This document shows, piece by piece, positions 9,594-18,643 of a stretch of 64,000 bases of DNA. The stretch spans positions 2,754,587 through 2,818,586 of the forward strand of contig NZ_CP012850.1 of NCBI RefSeq assembly GCF_000802205.1. Reading direction: 5' to 3'. Made by a program: the position numbers and the translations under genes. Origin of the DNA: Candidatus Nitrosocosmicus oleophilus (lineage in GTDB: Archaea > Thermoproteota > Nitrososphaeria > Nitrososphaerales > Nitrososphaeraceae). The notes under the pieces are model-generated. The model ran no database searches, was not told where the DNA came from, and was given only the letters and a program-made list of their open reading frames with translations. Position 1 is the first letter of the stretch. Every line of letters begins with the position of its first letter.

Positions 9594-10127
9594 TATATGT
9601 TATAAGTGAATCAAACTATTAATGTTTTTGTAAAATAATGGAAATGTATAACAATTATCTTACCTACCCAAAGCAGGAATGGCGATTAATTCAGTAAACC
9701 TCGAGATCTAACCGATGAAGACAACAAATGAAAACTGTATCAGCCATTTTAGTTGGTGATAGTTTGTAAGTCATTTAATTTTTTGTTTTGATCAATGATA
9801 CATAGAATTTTTCTTCTTCGCGTTTCTCGACTTTATTAATATTGTTCTTCGAGATAAACAAGTTAAAAAAACATGGGGCTGTATTTTGTAGCTATATAGT
9901 TTCTAATCCCATATTATGTGTGTCAACTCCGGATGTCCAATAGAATATGAATTATATCAATAGGGAATTCTGTCTTTCGTATCAACGACCCATCAACGCA
10001 AAATTCTTTTTTTCTATGCTGGCATGTCACAAACATAAAGTTTGGTAATCTTGTTTTATTAAAATCGTAATATAAAAATCATATTATTTTACAAAATAAG
10101 AACCGATTGGTTCCAATATCTCAAGTA
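9594..10127. other. Non-coding spacer
   Basis: About 530 bases between two minus-strand genes. It is A/T-rich, with no coding frame or RNA gene that I can support. The promoter of the receiver protein should lie in its left part. Confidence 0.35.
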
Positions 10128-10850
10128 CTATGAGATCAACCAAATCAACGTTCCCAAGGCGATCAGAATTACTGCGTTAATGCCTCCACTTCTTTCCTGT
10201 AATTCGTTCAAGTCATTGTATATTAGCAACTTGTCTTTCATTTGGTGAGTTGCGTGTTGGGCAAATGCAAGACAGCTAGAATCATCACATGTAATAACCG
10301 GTTGATACTCTAACTCCCATTTATGCTCGTTCAAATACTCTAATATTATTTCTAGAGACTCTGGTTTTATCCCATTAAGTTTAACTGGCAAATTATACCG
10401 ACCCATGCTTATGAGTACCATCTCGACTCTAGTTTCTATGGAACCCCATTCGGCGGTTGGCACCATCAGCTTATTCTTTGCAAGTAATAGTAGAGTTGAT
10501 GCCCAAGTTGACAAGAAGGTGTTCATGTTAGTTGTTACGACATCCAGTGCAGAGGCAAAGATCTGACGTCCTGTCCCAAGAGATATGAACACAGCAGCAA
10601 TCACTACCATCAAGTTTGGATCGAATTGGGCTACTAACAATATTGCTACTACCGCAGAAGTTATTCCGATTAGGGCGGCACTGAATTCAAAGTAGTTAGT
10701 CGGCTGGTCTATTAAGTTGATATTGTATCCTCCTGCTGATTTTTTTCTTTTATGGACAAGGAAAATGAATACACCATTGACAAATAGCAGGTTAACAAGG
10801 TGCTTAACCATCTCTTTCACAATGAAAGCTACTCCGCGGGTCCTTCGCAC
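10128..10850 (-). CDS. Hypothetical membrane protein, about 240 aa
   Basis: Hydrophobic segments occur near residues 18-34, 55-92 (two spans, FEFSAALIGITSAVVAILLV and LMVVIAAVFISLG) and at the C-terminal end (NAVILIALGTLIWLIS). Between them is a soluble stretch of about 110 residues with CDDSSCLAFAQH. I do not recognise a family. The outermost start is GTG at 10850; the ATG 13 codons later (MVKHLVNLLFVNGVFIF) may be the true start because it begins directly with a membrane segment. Confidence 0.6.
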   Translation of the reverse strand: MRRTRGVAFIVKEMVKHLVNLLFVNGVFIFLVHKRKKSAGGYNINLIDQPTNYFEFSAALIGITSAVVAILLVAQFDPNLMVVIAAVFISLGTGRQIFASALDVVTTNMNTFLSTWASTLLLLAKNKLMVPTAEWGSIETRVEMVLISMGRYNLPVKLNGIKPESLEIILEYLNEHKWELEYQPVITCDDSSCLAFAQHATHQMKDKLLIYNDLNELQERSGGINAVILIALGTLIWLIS

Positions 10851-11346
10851 GATACCTTATTTTGAGCCACACACTTTTTTAAAGATGTTGTGTGCAAATT
10901 GGGATGATAGATCAAGGTTAAACTGGACCGGATCCTAAAAGTTAGAATTATGTGATCCGAGCGAGTCTTGTCATATCAACTTTTATTACGAGTCGATGTA
11001 AATAAGTGCTTGAGAATCTTATCAGCTCAATTATAGAACACCCAAACATCAATCGAATCAAAATAGTGTCACTAATGCTACTGAATTTATTAAATTTTGA
11101 CCAAATGGTTAGCTTGCAAGATGCTAATTTTAATAATAAAGATTGCTTTAATCAGGAATGACCCATACAGTTTTTCAAATCAAGAAAAAGGTTAAAATTC
11201 TGCTTGGGAGACTGGTAGTTTTCATCCTATAAAACCTCAGCAAATATTTAAGGTAATCCGAAATTATATATTTTGATTCCGTTTTACATTAGAATGAATC
11301 CAAGATCCCTTGATGATTTTTATATTTTCTGTAGGCATAATTCATC
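10851..11346. other. Divergent intergenic region
   Basis: About 500 bases between divergently transcribed genes. No coding frame or repeat stands out. The run near 11250-11275 (AAATTATATATTTTG) could be a TATA box for the plus-strand gene. Confidence 0.35.
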
Positions 11347-11754
11347 ATGAGTAGTACAAACACATCCTCGATCAAAAAAGGCTCACGCGGTCATATTGAA
11401 ATTTTCCTTTATCGGGCTCCAAAGAAAAACCATGATGAAATGGTAGAAGTTAACAGACTGTCTCGAGATTTTTTCACCAAACATGGTGTATCCGGCTTTG
11501 AAGTATTTTCTCTTGACAGCAGGGAGAACGTGATGGAATTTGTAAATTTATCTAAGACAATTTCAGCTAGTGAAGAGGAAGAAGTATGGCTTGAAATACA
11601 ATCCTATAGAGATGCTGAGCATGTTAAAGAATTTACCGCTAATATGCAAGGAGACAAGAGTATTGAACCAATTAACAAAAGATTCATGGAACTAATTACT
11701 CCAGGCTCCATAGTCACTTTTGGTGGCTTTGGCAAGATTGAGGAAATATCCTAA
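11347..11754 (+). CDS. DUF1428-like protein
   Basis: 135-residue soluble protein beginning MSSTNTSSIKKGSRGHIEIF. The body (HIEIFLYRAPKKNHDEMVEV ... GFEVFSLDS ... ITPGSIVTFGGFGKIEEIS) resembles the DUF1428 type of dimeric alpha-beta-barrel domains. The biochemical role is unknown. It sits 15 bases before the esterase gene and probably shares its transcript. A truncated, frameshifted, nearly identical copy lies at 52849-53112. Confidence 0.7.
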   Translation: MSSTNTSSIKKGSRGHIEIFLYRAPKKNHDEMVEVNRLSRDFFTKHGVSGFEVFSLDSRENVMEFVNLSKTISASEEEEVWLEIQSYRDAEHVKEFTANMQGDKSIEPINKRFMELITPGSIVTFGGFGKIEEIS

Positions 11755-11769
11755 CTCGGAGATATTGAA

Positions 11770-12855
11770 ATGAAGAAATTAATACTAGGTGCGGCATTTT
11801 GTTTGGGTTTCGCACTATTTTTTGCTGGGTTTTTAAATACCAACCAACAAAGCATGACCTTTGGTCAAACCGAACCTAGCAGTAACAATTCAACGATAAC
11901 TATACCCACAACAATATCCTCAGAGGCTCAAAATGCTTTGAAGAACATTACATCGCAAATGCCAGAGTTTGTTACTCCTGGACCAAGTGATTTGAAGGGT
12001 TGGGAAGAATTGAATAAACAGGTTTCTGCAATGTCGATAGCTCAATCCCAATCTTTTGTAGATAGTTATGGAGCTAATATAACATCTACCAAATTAGGGA
12101 ATGCCAAGGTACTTGATATCAAACCAAAAGATTGGAAGGACAATGGAAAAATTCTGGTATATGTACATGGAGGTGGATATACCATTCTGGGCGCTAATTC
12201 CACACTGAACAATTCTGTCCCGGTATCCAATGCTACAGGACTTCGAGTTGTATCTGTAGACTACTCTCTGGCTCCGTCCGCAAAATGGAATAAGATAACA
12301 AGTGAAATTGTATCAGTCGTCAAAGCATTGAAGGATCAAGGCAACTCACTTGAGAATATTGCAATGTATGGTGATTCCGCAGGAGGAGGACTTATAGCAA
12401 CCTCGGTTTTGAAAATGCGTGATGAGGGTATTGGAATACCTGCAGCAATAGTACTTTGGTCTCCTTGGACAGATGTTTCTGGAGCTGGTGACTCTTATTC
12501 AACTTTAAAGACAGCTGATCCATTCATCCCCGAAACAATGTTGAAAAATATGGGTGGTGCCTATGCTAATGTTACGGATCAGAAGAATCCCTATGTTTCT
12601 CCAGTTTATGGCAATTTTAGTAAGGGGTTTTCACCAACTCTAATTCAAGTTGGAACCAAGGAAGTATTGCTTAGTGATTCAGTTAGACTATACCAAGCTT
12701 TGGACCAAGCAAATATTCCAGTGAAATTGGATGTTTATGAAGGCATGCCGCACGTATTTCAAACGACTCTGCATAAAACTCCTGAATCGTCATTAGCCAT
12801 TTTGAAGACTAGTGAGTTCTTAAAAGAGTATCTAAACTATCAGGAGAAACACTAA
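11770..12855 (+). CDS. Secreted alpha/beta-hydrolase, HSL/esterase family
   Basis: 361 residues with a clear signal peptide (MKKLILGAAFCLGFALFFAG). The oxyanion motif HGGGY is at 133-137; the nucleophile Ser203 is in GDSAGG; the likely catalytic Asp is near 303 (LLSDS), with His328 in GMPHVFQ. This is the hormone-sensitive-lipase group of carboxylesterases, here exported. The natural ester substrate is unknown. It follows the DUF1428-like gene by 15 bases, so an operon is likely. Length is normal for a mature 310-residue HSL esterase plus leader. Confidence 0.88.
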   Translation: MKKLILGAAFCLGFALFFAGFLNTNQQSMTFGQTEPSSNNSTITIPTTISSEAQNALKNITSQMPEFVTPGPSDLKGWEELNKQVSAMSIAQSQSFVDSYGANITSTKLGNAKVLDIKPKDWKDNGKILVYVHGGGYTILGANSTLNNSVPVSNATGLRVVSVDYSLAPSAKWNKITSEIVSVVKALKDQGNSLENIAMYGDSAGGGLIATSVLKMRDEGIGIPAAIVLWSPWTDVSGAGDSYSTLKTADPFIPETMLKNMGGAYANVTDQKNPYVSPVYGNFSKGFSPTLIQVGTKEVLLSDSVRLYQALDQANIPVKLDVYEGMPHVFQTTLHKTPESSLAILKTSEFLKEYLNYQEKH

Positions 12856-12893
12856 TCAAATCGATTGAAGAATCGCTAATTAATTCATATCGA

Positions 12894-13562
12894 TCAGGAT
12901 ATTTTTTTAAATTCTATAGAGATTGGCTTATGATCTTTGACAGTCCTTAGATCTGATTTGATTGTATGTTTATAATCAAAATCCATCCTTTGTTTTTTGT
13001 CATATTCTTTAATCCATTTTTCTAGAATCAAAGAGACTTCAGATCTAGGCATACCTTTAATATTTACTAAATATGGTATTAATATGTGCTGTAAACATAG
13101 TTTTCTATGATCTGTGATAGGAGTTTCTAGTAGTTTTTCAATCCAGGGTATTTCATGAGGTTCCTGATTGTTGTAGCGTGAATAATTTGATTCTAGTCTT
13201 TTGTCCTCTTTTATCTTTTCAGATTCAAGATTAGCATAGAAGGTACCTATCAGATGTTTGATAAGGGTCTGCCCATCCCAAACTTGAAGAATTTTAACCT
13301 TTGATTCTTCAACGCTTAACCCATTCCCAATACATTTTGAATTTGAGGAGCCTGGGAGACTTAATAGACATGACTCTAAGGATGGATGATTAGACTTGTC
13401 CGCATAACCATTAGATAAAGAATCAATTTCAAATCTCAGAAACCCATTGTCTGGTTTACCAAACTCCTGAAAGTCTTCCATATACTCAGATCTTTGTATA
13501 CTGTCAATAGGTTGGTAAATGTGGTAACCATTGCCTATCCATACCAAAGTATTGTTGAACAC
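12894..13562 (-). CDS. Primase-like protein (primase X-type C-terminus), probably N-terminally truncated
   Basis: 222 residues. The N-terminus LVWIGNGYHIYQPI resembles the G-x-H region of archaeo-eukaryotic primases, but the upstream catalytic Asp motif that should precede it is absent and no matching frame continues upstream. The C-terminal 85 residues (WIEKLLETPITDHRKLCLQH, then PYLVNIKGM, then LEKWIKEYDKKQRMDF) resemble the primase X-type accessory domain. A shorter relative of this domain is at 19.63 kb inside the integrated element. I read it as element-derived and incomplete. Primase family assignment is from remembered motifs, not a search. Confidence 0.55.
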   Translation of the reverse strand: MFNNTLVWIGNGYHIYQPIDSIQRSEYMEDFQEFGKPDNGFLRFEIDSLSNGYADKSNHPSLESCLLSLPGSSNSKCIGNGLSVEESKVKILQVWDGQTLIKHLIGTFYANLESEKIKEDKRLESNYSRYNNQEPHEIPWIEKLLETPITDHRKLCLQHILIPYLVNIKGMPRSEVSLILEKWIKEYDKKQRMDFDYKHTIKSDLRTVKDHKPISIEFKKIS

Positions 13563-14148
13563 ATTAATCCTTTACGCAGTTTAACTTTGTATATCAGAAT
13601 GTTAAATATTCAAACATTATAGAGCTGATTTGATAATTTCGGCCAATCTGGTCCAACAAGTATAACTAATGAGATTGACTAAATTTCTTGGTGTGATATG
13701 TTTAATACAAATTTTAAGGCTTGAATCTCGCCTTGCGTTTCTTTCTGTCGTATGACCCTCATAACCACAAAATTCTTCTATTTCAAGTAGCCTATCTCCG
13801 ATTTGTTTCTCTGTTTGAGTAATATTATCGCTGGATTGTACTATTTAAAATAACATAAGAATATGGATCTCGACTCATCAAATATCCATATAGTCAGATT
13901 ACAAAATACAATTAGTTCTTTTCATAAAGGAGCTAAAATGTATGTTCTTTATATCTCAGAACTTGGTTTATCTAACGCAAACTCTAAACCTGGATCTCCA
14001 CTTGTAACTCTGCTGTACAATATTCCTCAATATTACAAAATATTTTAGCTTCGTAGACTTTTGCTTGCAGTGCTTTCTTTATCTTCGTAATTACCGTAGG
14101 TGAACATACTTTTTAAGACAGAAACGAGTTGATGGCCCGTTTTATGTT
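13563..14148. other. Intergenic region with a possible small remnant ORF
   Basis: On the minus strand an open frame at 13617-13838 reads ...EEFCGYEGHTTERNARRDSS and ends LAEIIKSAL, about 73 residues, but has no ATG, GTG or TTG at its head. It may be the tail of a decayed gene. The rest of the stretch shows nothing I can support. Confidence 0.3.
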
Positions 14149-14439
14149 TTAATATTCGGCATATTCGTCTATAGCCTTTTGAGTCAAGTAAATGGAATCA
14201 GCATCATTTGGATCTATGAATATATACCCACTGCTAAGCAGGTTATCTCGGACATGTTGTCTCAGCTGCAAGTCTGACTCTTCCTTATTGTACCTGCCCC
14301 CTCGCCTCCTGCAAACATCATTATAGATATCAACAAACTTTACTGATACTTTCAATTCATTGTTGGTACTTTCAATCAAAACCTTGACAGATGCTAAGGT
14401 CAGACCTTGTATCTCCTCAGAAATATCTTGTTGTTCCAA
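14149..14439 (-). CDS. Hypothetical 96-aa protein, possible winged-helix fold
   Basis: Complete small frame. The N-terminal half is amphipathic, the middle is basic (CRRRGGRYNKEE), and the end reads SSGYIFIDPNDADSIYLTQK, which resembles the wing and last helix of small archaeal winged-helix proteins. DNA binding is inference. It is divergent from the small SKAEI gene to its right, with about 150 bases between. Confidence 0.55.
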   Translation of the reverse strand: MEQQDISEEIQGLTLASVKVLIESTNNELKVSVKFVDIYNDVCRRRGGRYNKEESDLQLRQHVRDNLLSSGYIFIDPNDADSIYLTQKAIDEYAEY

Positions 14440-14587
14440 TCATATTGATATGGATAATATACCTTATAAGATACAAGGTAATCGTTCAATCTCGAAGAAA
14501 TTTGAAAAAGGTTAACAAAGGGATACAATTACGTTTGATTAGATAGAAAAAGCTTAATTCATCAATTGTGTCATTATCTCTACTATC

Positions 14588-14821
14588 ATGTTATCAAAAG
14601 CAGAGATTCTATTTCTCCAAGGGCAAAAGATTGTATCAAAGCCCTATGAAAGAAAGTTGAAATGTTTAATCAAAAGGAAGATAGATGTGTTTAGAAAGGA
14701 AACTCCTTTATTATCGAAGTTAATTCTTGATAATTCTTGTAAATCTGAAGATATAATATATAGAGTTAAGGAAGCTGGCAAGCTGAGCAATTTTGATAAT
14801 CGTAATTCTAACAGAGCTTAA
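14588..14821 (+). CDS. Small basic protein of the SKAEI family (copy 1)
   Basis: 77 residues, MLSKAEILFLQGQKIVSKPY, rich in Lys/Arg. It is clearly related to the N-terminal 60 residues of the gene at 37734 (LSKAEIRYLEG, SKSYEYKLKS, DKELPLLTSL against SKPYERKLKC, ETPLLSKL). Both copies lie just to the left of a tRNA-Glu/att sequence. Because the other copy borders the right end of the integrated element, I infer that this family is an element-end gene and that this copy marks an older, largely lost element. Function unknown; the charge pattern would suit nucleic acid binding. Confidence 0.6.
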   Translation: MLSKAEILFLQGQKIVSKPYERKLKCLIKRKIDVFRKETPLLSKLILDNSCKSEDIIYRVKEAGKLSNFDNRNSNRA

Positions 14822-15190
14822 TCAGCAAACTACTGACAATCAAGCTACTAAATATGGTAATATCAATTCTGAAAACCTTCAATCTGGTATTAAGAAGATT
14901 GCGGCCCAAGAGGACCTCGAGAGTTAAAAAGCCCGTTATCAAAGTCAAAACATACAAGATGCTAACGAATTTAGTAATACTAGGTATAATACCCCACGGT
15001 CTACTAAAATAATAGCAAGAATCAACCCAAGAAGCAACATGGTTTAAGAGACTTCCCGGTGGGAATAAATGCCTAAAGCAAGTTACAAGCGGCACTATTT
15101 ACCAGTTAGTACCTGATATTGGGGAATTGGAGGGACCAGAACCAAAGTATTATATTAATAACCCCTCAAGTTTAATAGAAACCGCAGTAA
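14822..15190 (+). pseudogene. Coding remnants between the SKAEI gene and tRNA-Glu
   Basis: All three plus-strand frames show protein-like pieces with no start codon. One ends ...IKKIAAQEDLES at about 14926. A second reads NEFSNTRYNTPRSTKIIARI. A third begins near 15028 (TQEATWFKRLPGGNKCLK) and runs into the tRNA gene, ending inside its intron at 15217. The pattern is that of one or two genes broken by frameshifts and stops, consistent with an eroded element end. Confidence 0.35.
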
Positions 15191-15293
15191 GCTCCGGTGG
15201 TGTAGAGGTTATTAATTAAATTAACCACACAGTCCGGCTAAGCATTTCGCCCTCTCAAGGCGACGATCCCGGGTTCAAATCCCGGCCGGAGCA
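15191..15293 (+). tRNA. tRNA-Glu (anticodon CTC) with a 27-nt intron in the D loop
   Basis: The acceptor strand GCTCCGG at 15191-15197 pairs with CCGGAGC at 15286-15292, with discriminator A at 15293. The anticodon stem TCGCC/GGCGA encloses loop CTCTCAA (anticodon CTC at 15254-15256), and the T arm is CCGGG-TTCAAAT-CCCGG. The D arm is interrupted at 15206-15232. The precursor forms a bulge-helix-bulge: helix GTGT (15200-15203) with ACAC (15227-15230), 3-nt bulges AGA and AGT, and an inner stem GGTTA/TAACC. Cutting after AG in both bulges joins exons to GTGTAG-TCCGG and yields a normal 76-nt tRNA with the D stem restored. No CCA is encoded. The 3' half is the integration site of the adjacent element. 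Confidence 0.9.
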
Positions 15294-15307
15294 TCCTCTG
15301 TTTGGAA
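15249..15307 (+). repeat. att site copy 1 (left end of the 22.7-kb element)
   Basis: The 59 bases from the tRNA-Glu anticodon stem to TTTGGAA past the gene recur without mismatch at 37918-37976 and, with one mismatch, at 48435-48494. The direct repeat starts in the anticodon arm, a usual target of archaeal tyrosine integrases. The integrase gene begins within its right edge. Confidence 0.88.
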
Positions 15308-16294
15308 TTTATGAATAAAATGGTAAGAAATGATAATAATTTATCAAAATATACATTAAATGATAAATATTCTGAACATAATCAAAATGAGTCATCTGGG
15401 TGTAAGAGGGATGAAAAAGACACCTTACCAAATTCAGTAAGATTTTCAAACGATGACAAATTTTGGAATGATTTTAAGATTTATTTAATCAATGAAAAGC
15501 ATAGTCAGTCTAGTATACGAGATAAGATTAGTTACGCTAGACGATTTTACCATGTATTAGAGAAGAATGATGCATCCTCATTATCTCTTTTAACCACAGA
15601 TGTAAAATCTCACGCGATGAAGGCTTTGGCTGCTTTATCAAAATTCATAGGAATGTATGATTCTTGGCTTACTCTAATCAAGAAGTACAATCTCAAGTGG
15701 TCAAATGGAAGTGGCTCTCTTGCTACCTTCAAGACAATATTTGAAGATAATGGTAAAGACCTCAAATCGATGATTGATTGGATAAAGAAGGTATCGGCAA
15801 TTTTACCGGATGAATACAAGAATATATTATTATTCAATACATTAACCGGCCTTCGGCCGGATGAAGCTCAGAAATCAATATGGTTGATAAAGACAAAAGA
15901 AAAGGAGTATATTGACAAAGAAAGAGGAATTTTAAAACACTATCAATTTCCTTCTATCTTTCTTAGACAAACTAAGAATGCTTATGTTAGTGTATTCAAT
16001 GATCAAATTCTCGAAATTGCAAAAAGAACACCAAAAAGAGAATCCTACTATAATTCGTTACGGAAGAAAATAGCAATCAAAAATGGGTATGACATGAATA
16101 TGTATTATTGTCGCAAGGTATTTGCCACTTATTTTCGTAATAAAGGAATAGAACCTGAGATAATAGATTTGTTACAGGGAAGGATTAGTAGTTCTGTATT
16201 TGTTAATCATTACTATAGACCAGACATAAACGAGATAATTACGAAAAGGATAAGACCAGTGTTGGATGAGTTAAGAAATGATCTAATTCAATAA
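15302..16294 (+). CDS. Tyrosine recombinase (integrase)
   Basis: 330 residues. Residues 50-135 form the SAM-like core-binding domain (YARRFYHVL ... LSKFIGMYDSWL). The catalytic domain shows Arg185 in LTGLRPDE, Lys225 in LRQTKNAY, box II as YYCRKVFATYFR (Arg271, Arg279), and a C-terminal NHYYRPD with the nucleophile at Tyr304 or Tyr305. It catalyses integration and excision at the tRNA-Glu att site. TTG at 15302 is the outermost start and lies in the att repeat; ATGs at 15311 and 15320 are alternatives. Because the start overlaps the att core, the upstream sequence changes on excision, which could link expression to integration. Two relics of the same family lie at 47.6-48.6 kb. Confidence 0.9.
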   Translation: MEFMNKMVRNDNNLSKYTLNDKYSEHNQNESSGCKRDEKDTLPNSVRFSNDDKFWNDFKIYLINEKHSQSSIRDKISYARRFYHVLEKNDASSLSLLTTDVKSHAMKALAALSKFIGMYDSWLTLIKKYNLKWSNGSGSLATFKTIFEDNGKDLKSMIDWIKKVSAILPDEYKNILLFNTLTGLRPDEAQKSIWLIKTKEKEYIDKERGILKHYQFPSIFLRQTKNAYVSVFNDQILEIAKRTPKRESYYNSLRKKIAIKNGYDMNMYYCRKVFATYFRNKGIEPEIIDLLQGRISSSVFVNHYYRPDINEIITKRIRPVLDELRNDLIQ

Positions 16295-16481
16295 ATTCTA
16301 TTAATTATGATCATCCTAAATATTAAATCTACTCTAGATCATCTAATGGACCACTTGTTCAGACTAAAAATAACAGAAACCTTTGATACTGACATTCAAG
16401 ATGATCTGGGGCGCGCATTACATATACACGAATCTGATTGTGAAAGGGTTAGGGCCTCTAGTCACAATCAGTTCCAACACT

Positions 16482-16667
16482 ATGGAGGTTTTTACGTTGA
16501 ATAATAATGACAATTCGGATTATTTAATAATTGAGTTTATTATTGCATTGAAAATATTATTTGAGGCCATAAATGCAAATTCGAATCTAAACATTCTTAC
16601 AAAATTCAAAGATAGAAATAGGACTAATATCGTATCAATAAAAATTAGTCAGGAGGTTGGAGTATAA
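16482..16667 (+). CDS. Small hypothetical protein between integrase and ATPase
   Basis: An ATG at 16482 opens about 61 residues (MEVFTLNNNDNSDYLIIEFI) whose stop overlaps the ATG of the ATPase, a typical coupled arrangement. The frame is open farther upstream to 16383, but the extra part has odd composition. The middle is hydrophobic/amphipathic (IALKILFEAINANSNL). No family recognised; being translationally coupled to the ATPase suggests a replication accessory (inference). Confidence 0.5.
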   Translation: MEVFTLNNNDNSDYLIIEFIIALKILFEAINANSNLNILTKFKDRNRTNIVSIKISQEVGV

Positions 16668-18643
16668 TGTCTGAGATTCTTAAGGACCTAGTCAAAGAAG
16701 ACATCGACGATGATAAGAATTTAGAAGAATATGAGAATCCTAATGTAGTTTTCCGCGCCCCGCTCATTGATTCTAGTCTAGAGAAAACCTTGACCACTAT
16801 GTTTATCACAACAGAATCCGAATTGTGTATCGTAGATAACAAAGGTAATAAGTTCAGAAGCAAAATAGTTTGGTACAAAAACCAATCTGACGAAATCAAA
16901 GTGGATTGGTCAAAAACAGGAGAGGACATAAGAGTTACAATTCGTAATAGTGGTGCAAGTGGAATAAACACTGAAAAGCTGTTGGCAGTTTTAAAAAAGA
17001 TAGAAGAACCTATTGAATTATTTATGTCTGCAATATCAAATAAAATAGGATTAGATTCGGTTGTAGATTACATATGCACACCAAAAATTTCAGAAATGGC
17101 AATAACAAGATTTGGTGAATCCGATGATCAACTCAATAATTATGGTAAGACAGATCCAAAAAGAGAATTTTCTACCTACAAATACACAGTAAATAATCAA
17201 ATTTATGAAGCCGTGTTAATCGAAGGTCTTCCATACTTCATAACAATTAATGGCAAAGGTCAACTTGAAATTGTAGACAAGATAGTTGAAGAAACCCGTA
17301 TATTGAAACCCCCATTCAAAGAAGATTACATTTATCAACCTATTGCCTTTGAAAGTATAGAAGAATTGGAGAGTTACATAGAAACAGCTAGACACCTAAC
17401 TTTTGATGATTTGTTTAGGAAAATTAGAAAATATGTTTCTAGATTCATAGTTCACCACGAACACGTTTTAGATTATATTTCTGCTTTGATAATTTTCACA
17501 TATTTCCAAGATAAGTTTCCAACTGTACCTTATACCATGTTTGTTTCTGATAACGGAAGCGGAAAAAGCACAATAGGAGACATGTTTGAAGTTATAGCTT
17601 ATAGATGCGTAAATATGACAGATCCAACTACGGCAAATGTCTATAGAATATTAGGTAACATCGAGACTGGTCAATGCACTCTGGTGTTTGATGAAGTTGA
17701 TAAGATAGACCAAAGCGATATGATGAGCGTAATAAAGTCAGGATATGAGAAAAATAAGATAATAACTAGAACTAATACCAACTCAGGAAAACAGGAACAT
17801 TTTCATGCTTATGGAGTTAAGGTAATGTTAGGAGAAAGGACTCCGGATCCTTCAAGGGCAAAGGGTGTTTTGGATAGGACATTCATAATTTCCAATTTTA
17901 AAGGTAAGCCGGAATTAGACATAAAGGAAATAAAAAATCCTGAGAATAAAGTCCATATCCGAACTGCTAAAGAATTAGACACCATTAGAAAAACTCTGAT
18001 GGCATACAGGTTGATTCATTTTAATGATGAAATAATAAATATAGAAACAGGCCTTGAAGGGAGAGATAAGGAACTGTCTAAACCTATTCTTCAACGCTTT
18101 TATGGTACCAAGTGTTTGCAAGATATTGAAAATGCTCTCGAAAAGTTGCTAAACGAGAAACATGATAGAAAAGCTCATTCTCTCGAAAGAGATGCATTGG
18201 AAGTAATAGTTAAACTATTTGAAGAGTATCAAGATGGAGTAATCCCATTCTCTGAAATCTGGTATTCTATGGAAGTGAAGACTAATGGACATATCAATGA
18301 ATATAAAAGACATCAATTAGAAACTGAAGTACATGGTACCCTCTATAAAACTTCGTTCTCAAAAATGTTAAGGGACAAATTCGGTGCAAAAGATCCATCT
18401 ACCAGGGAAGCAAATACACGTTCTCTTGCATTTGACATAGACAAGACTATGAAATATTTAGAATCATATACAAAAGAAAATGGGCCAACACAGATAGAAT
18501 GTTCTTTAGTAAAGAGTGACAGCAGTGACAGCAGTGACAGCAGTTCGGAATGCTCCGTGGAGAAGTTTTGGGATAGTGGATCATCAACCAAAGATTACAG
18601 GCATGAGGCAGAGAAAATTATGGCTGATATGGGTCTGATCTAG
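16667..18643 (+). CDS. Replication-type ATPase/helicase of the element
   Basis: 658 residues. Walker A is DNGSGKST (295-302) and Walker B is LVFDEVDKI (about 339-347), followed by an arginine-finger-like VLDRTFII region, an arrangement seen in AAA+/SF3-like helicases and DUF3631-type proteins of archaeal plasmids. The N-terminal 280 residues have no motif I know. The C-terminal region contains a winged-helix-like section and a Ser/Asp-rich low-complexity tract. A good Shine-Dalgarno (AGGAGGT) precedes the ATG by 9 bases. The probable role is unwinding or loading at the element's origin. The primase module that often accompanies such proteins is represented here only by the truncated gene at 19.63 kb. 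Confidence 0.7.
   Translation: MSEILKDLVKEDIDDDKNLEEYENPNVVFRAPLIDSSLEKTLTTMFITTESELCIVDNKGNKFRSKIVWYKNQSDEIKVDWSKTGEDIRVTIRNSGASGINTEKLLAVLKKIEEPIELFMSAISNKIGLDSVVDYICTPKISEMAITRFGESDDQLNNYGKTDPKREFSTYKYTVNNQIYEAVLIEGLPYFITINGKGQLEIVDKIVEETRILKPPFKEDYIYQPIAFESIEELESYIETARHLTFDDLFRKIRKYVSRFIVHHEHVLDYISALIIFTYFQDKFPTVPYTMFVSDNGSGKSTIGDMFEVIAYRCVNMTDPTTANVYRILGNIETGQCTLVFDEVDKIDQSDMMSVIKSGYEKNKIITRTNTNSGKQEHFHAYGVKVMLGERTPDPSRAKGVLDRTFIISNFKGKPELDIKEIKNPENKVHIRTAKELDTIRKTLMAYRLIHFNDEIINIETGLEGRDKELSKPILQRFYGTKCLQDIENALEKLLNEKHDRKAHSLERDALEVIVKLFEEYQDGVIPFSEIWYSMEVKTNGHINEYKRHQLETEVHGTLYKTSFSKMLRDKFGAKDPSTREANTRSLAFDIDKTMKYLESYTKENGPTQIECSLVKSDSSDSSDSSSECSVEKFWDSGSSTKDYRHEAEKIMADMGLI
18516..18544 (+). 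repeat. 9-bp tandem repeat inside the ATPase gene
   Basis: The unit GTGACAGCA is repeated three times and encodes a Ser-Asp-Ser tract. The period is a multiple of three, so copy-number change keeps the frame. Confidence 0.7.

Noticed and set aside
13863-14048. 61-codon plus-strand frame
   Set aside because: No motif, poor composition, and a possible remnant frame on the opposite strand nearby; not supportable as a gene.
15610-15837. Minus-strand frame inside the integrase gene
   Set aside because: Antisense shadow of a well-supported gene.
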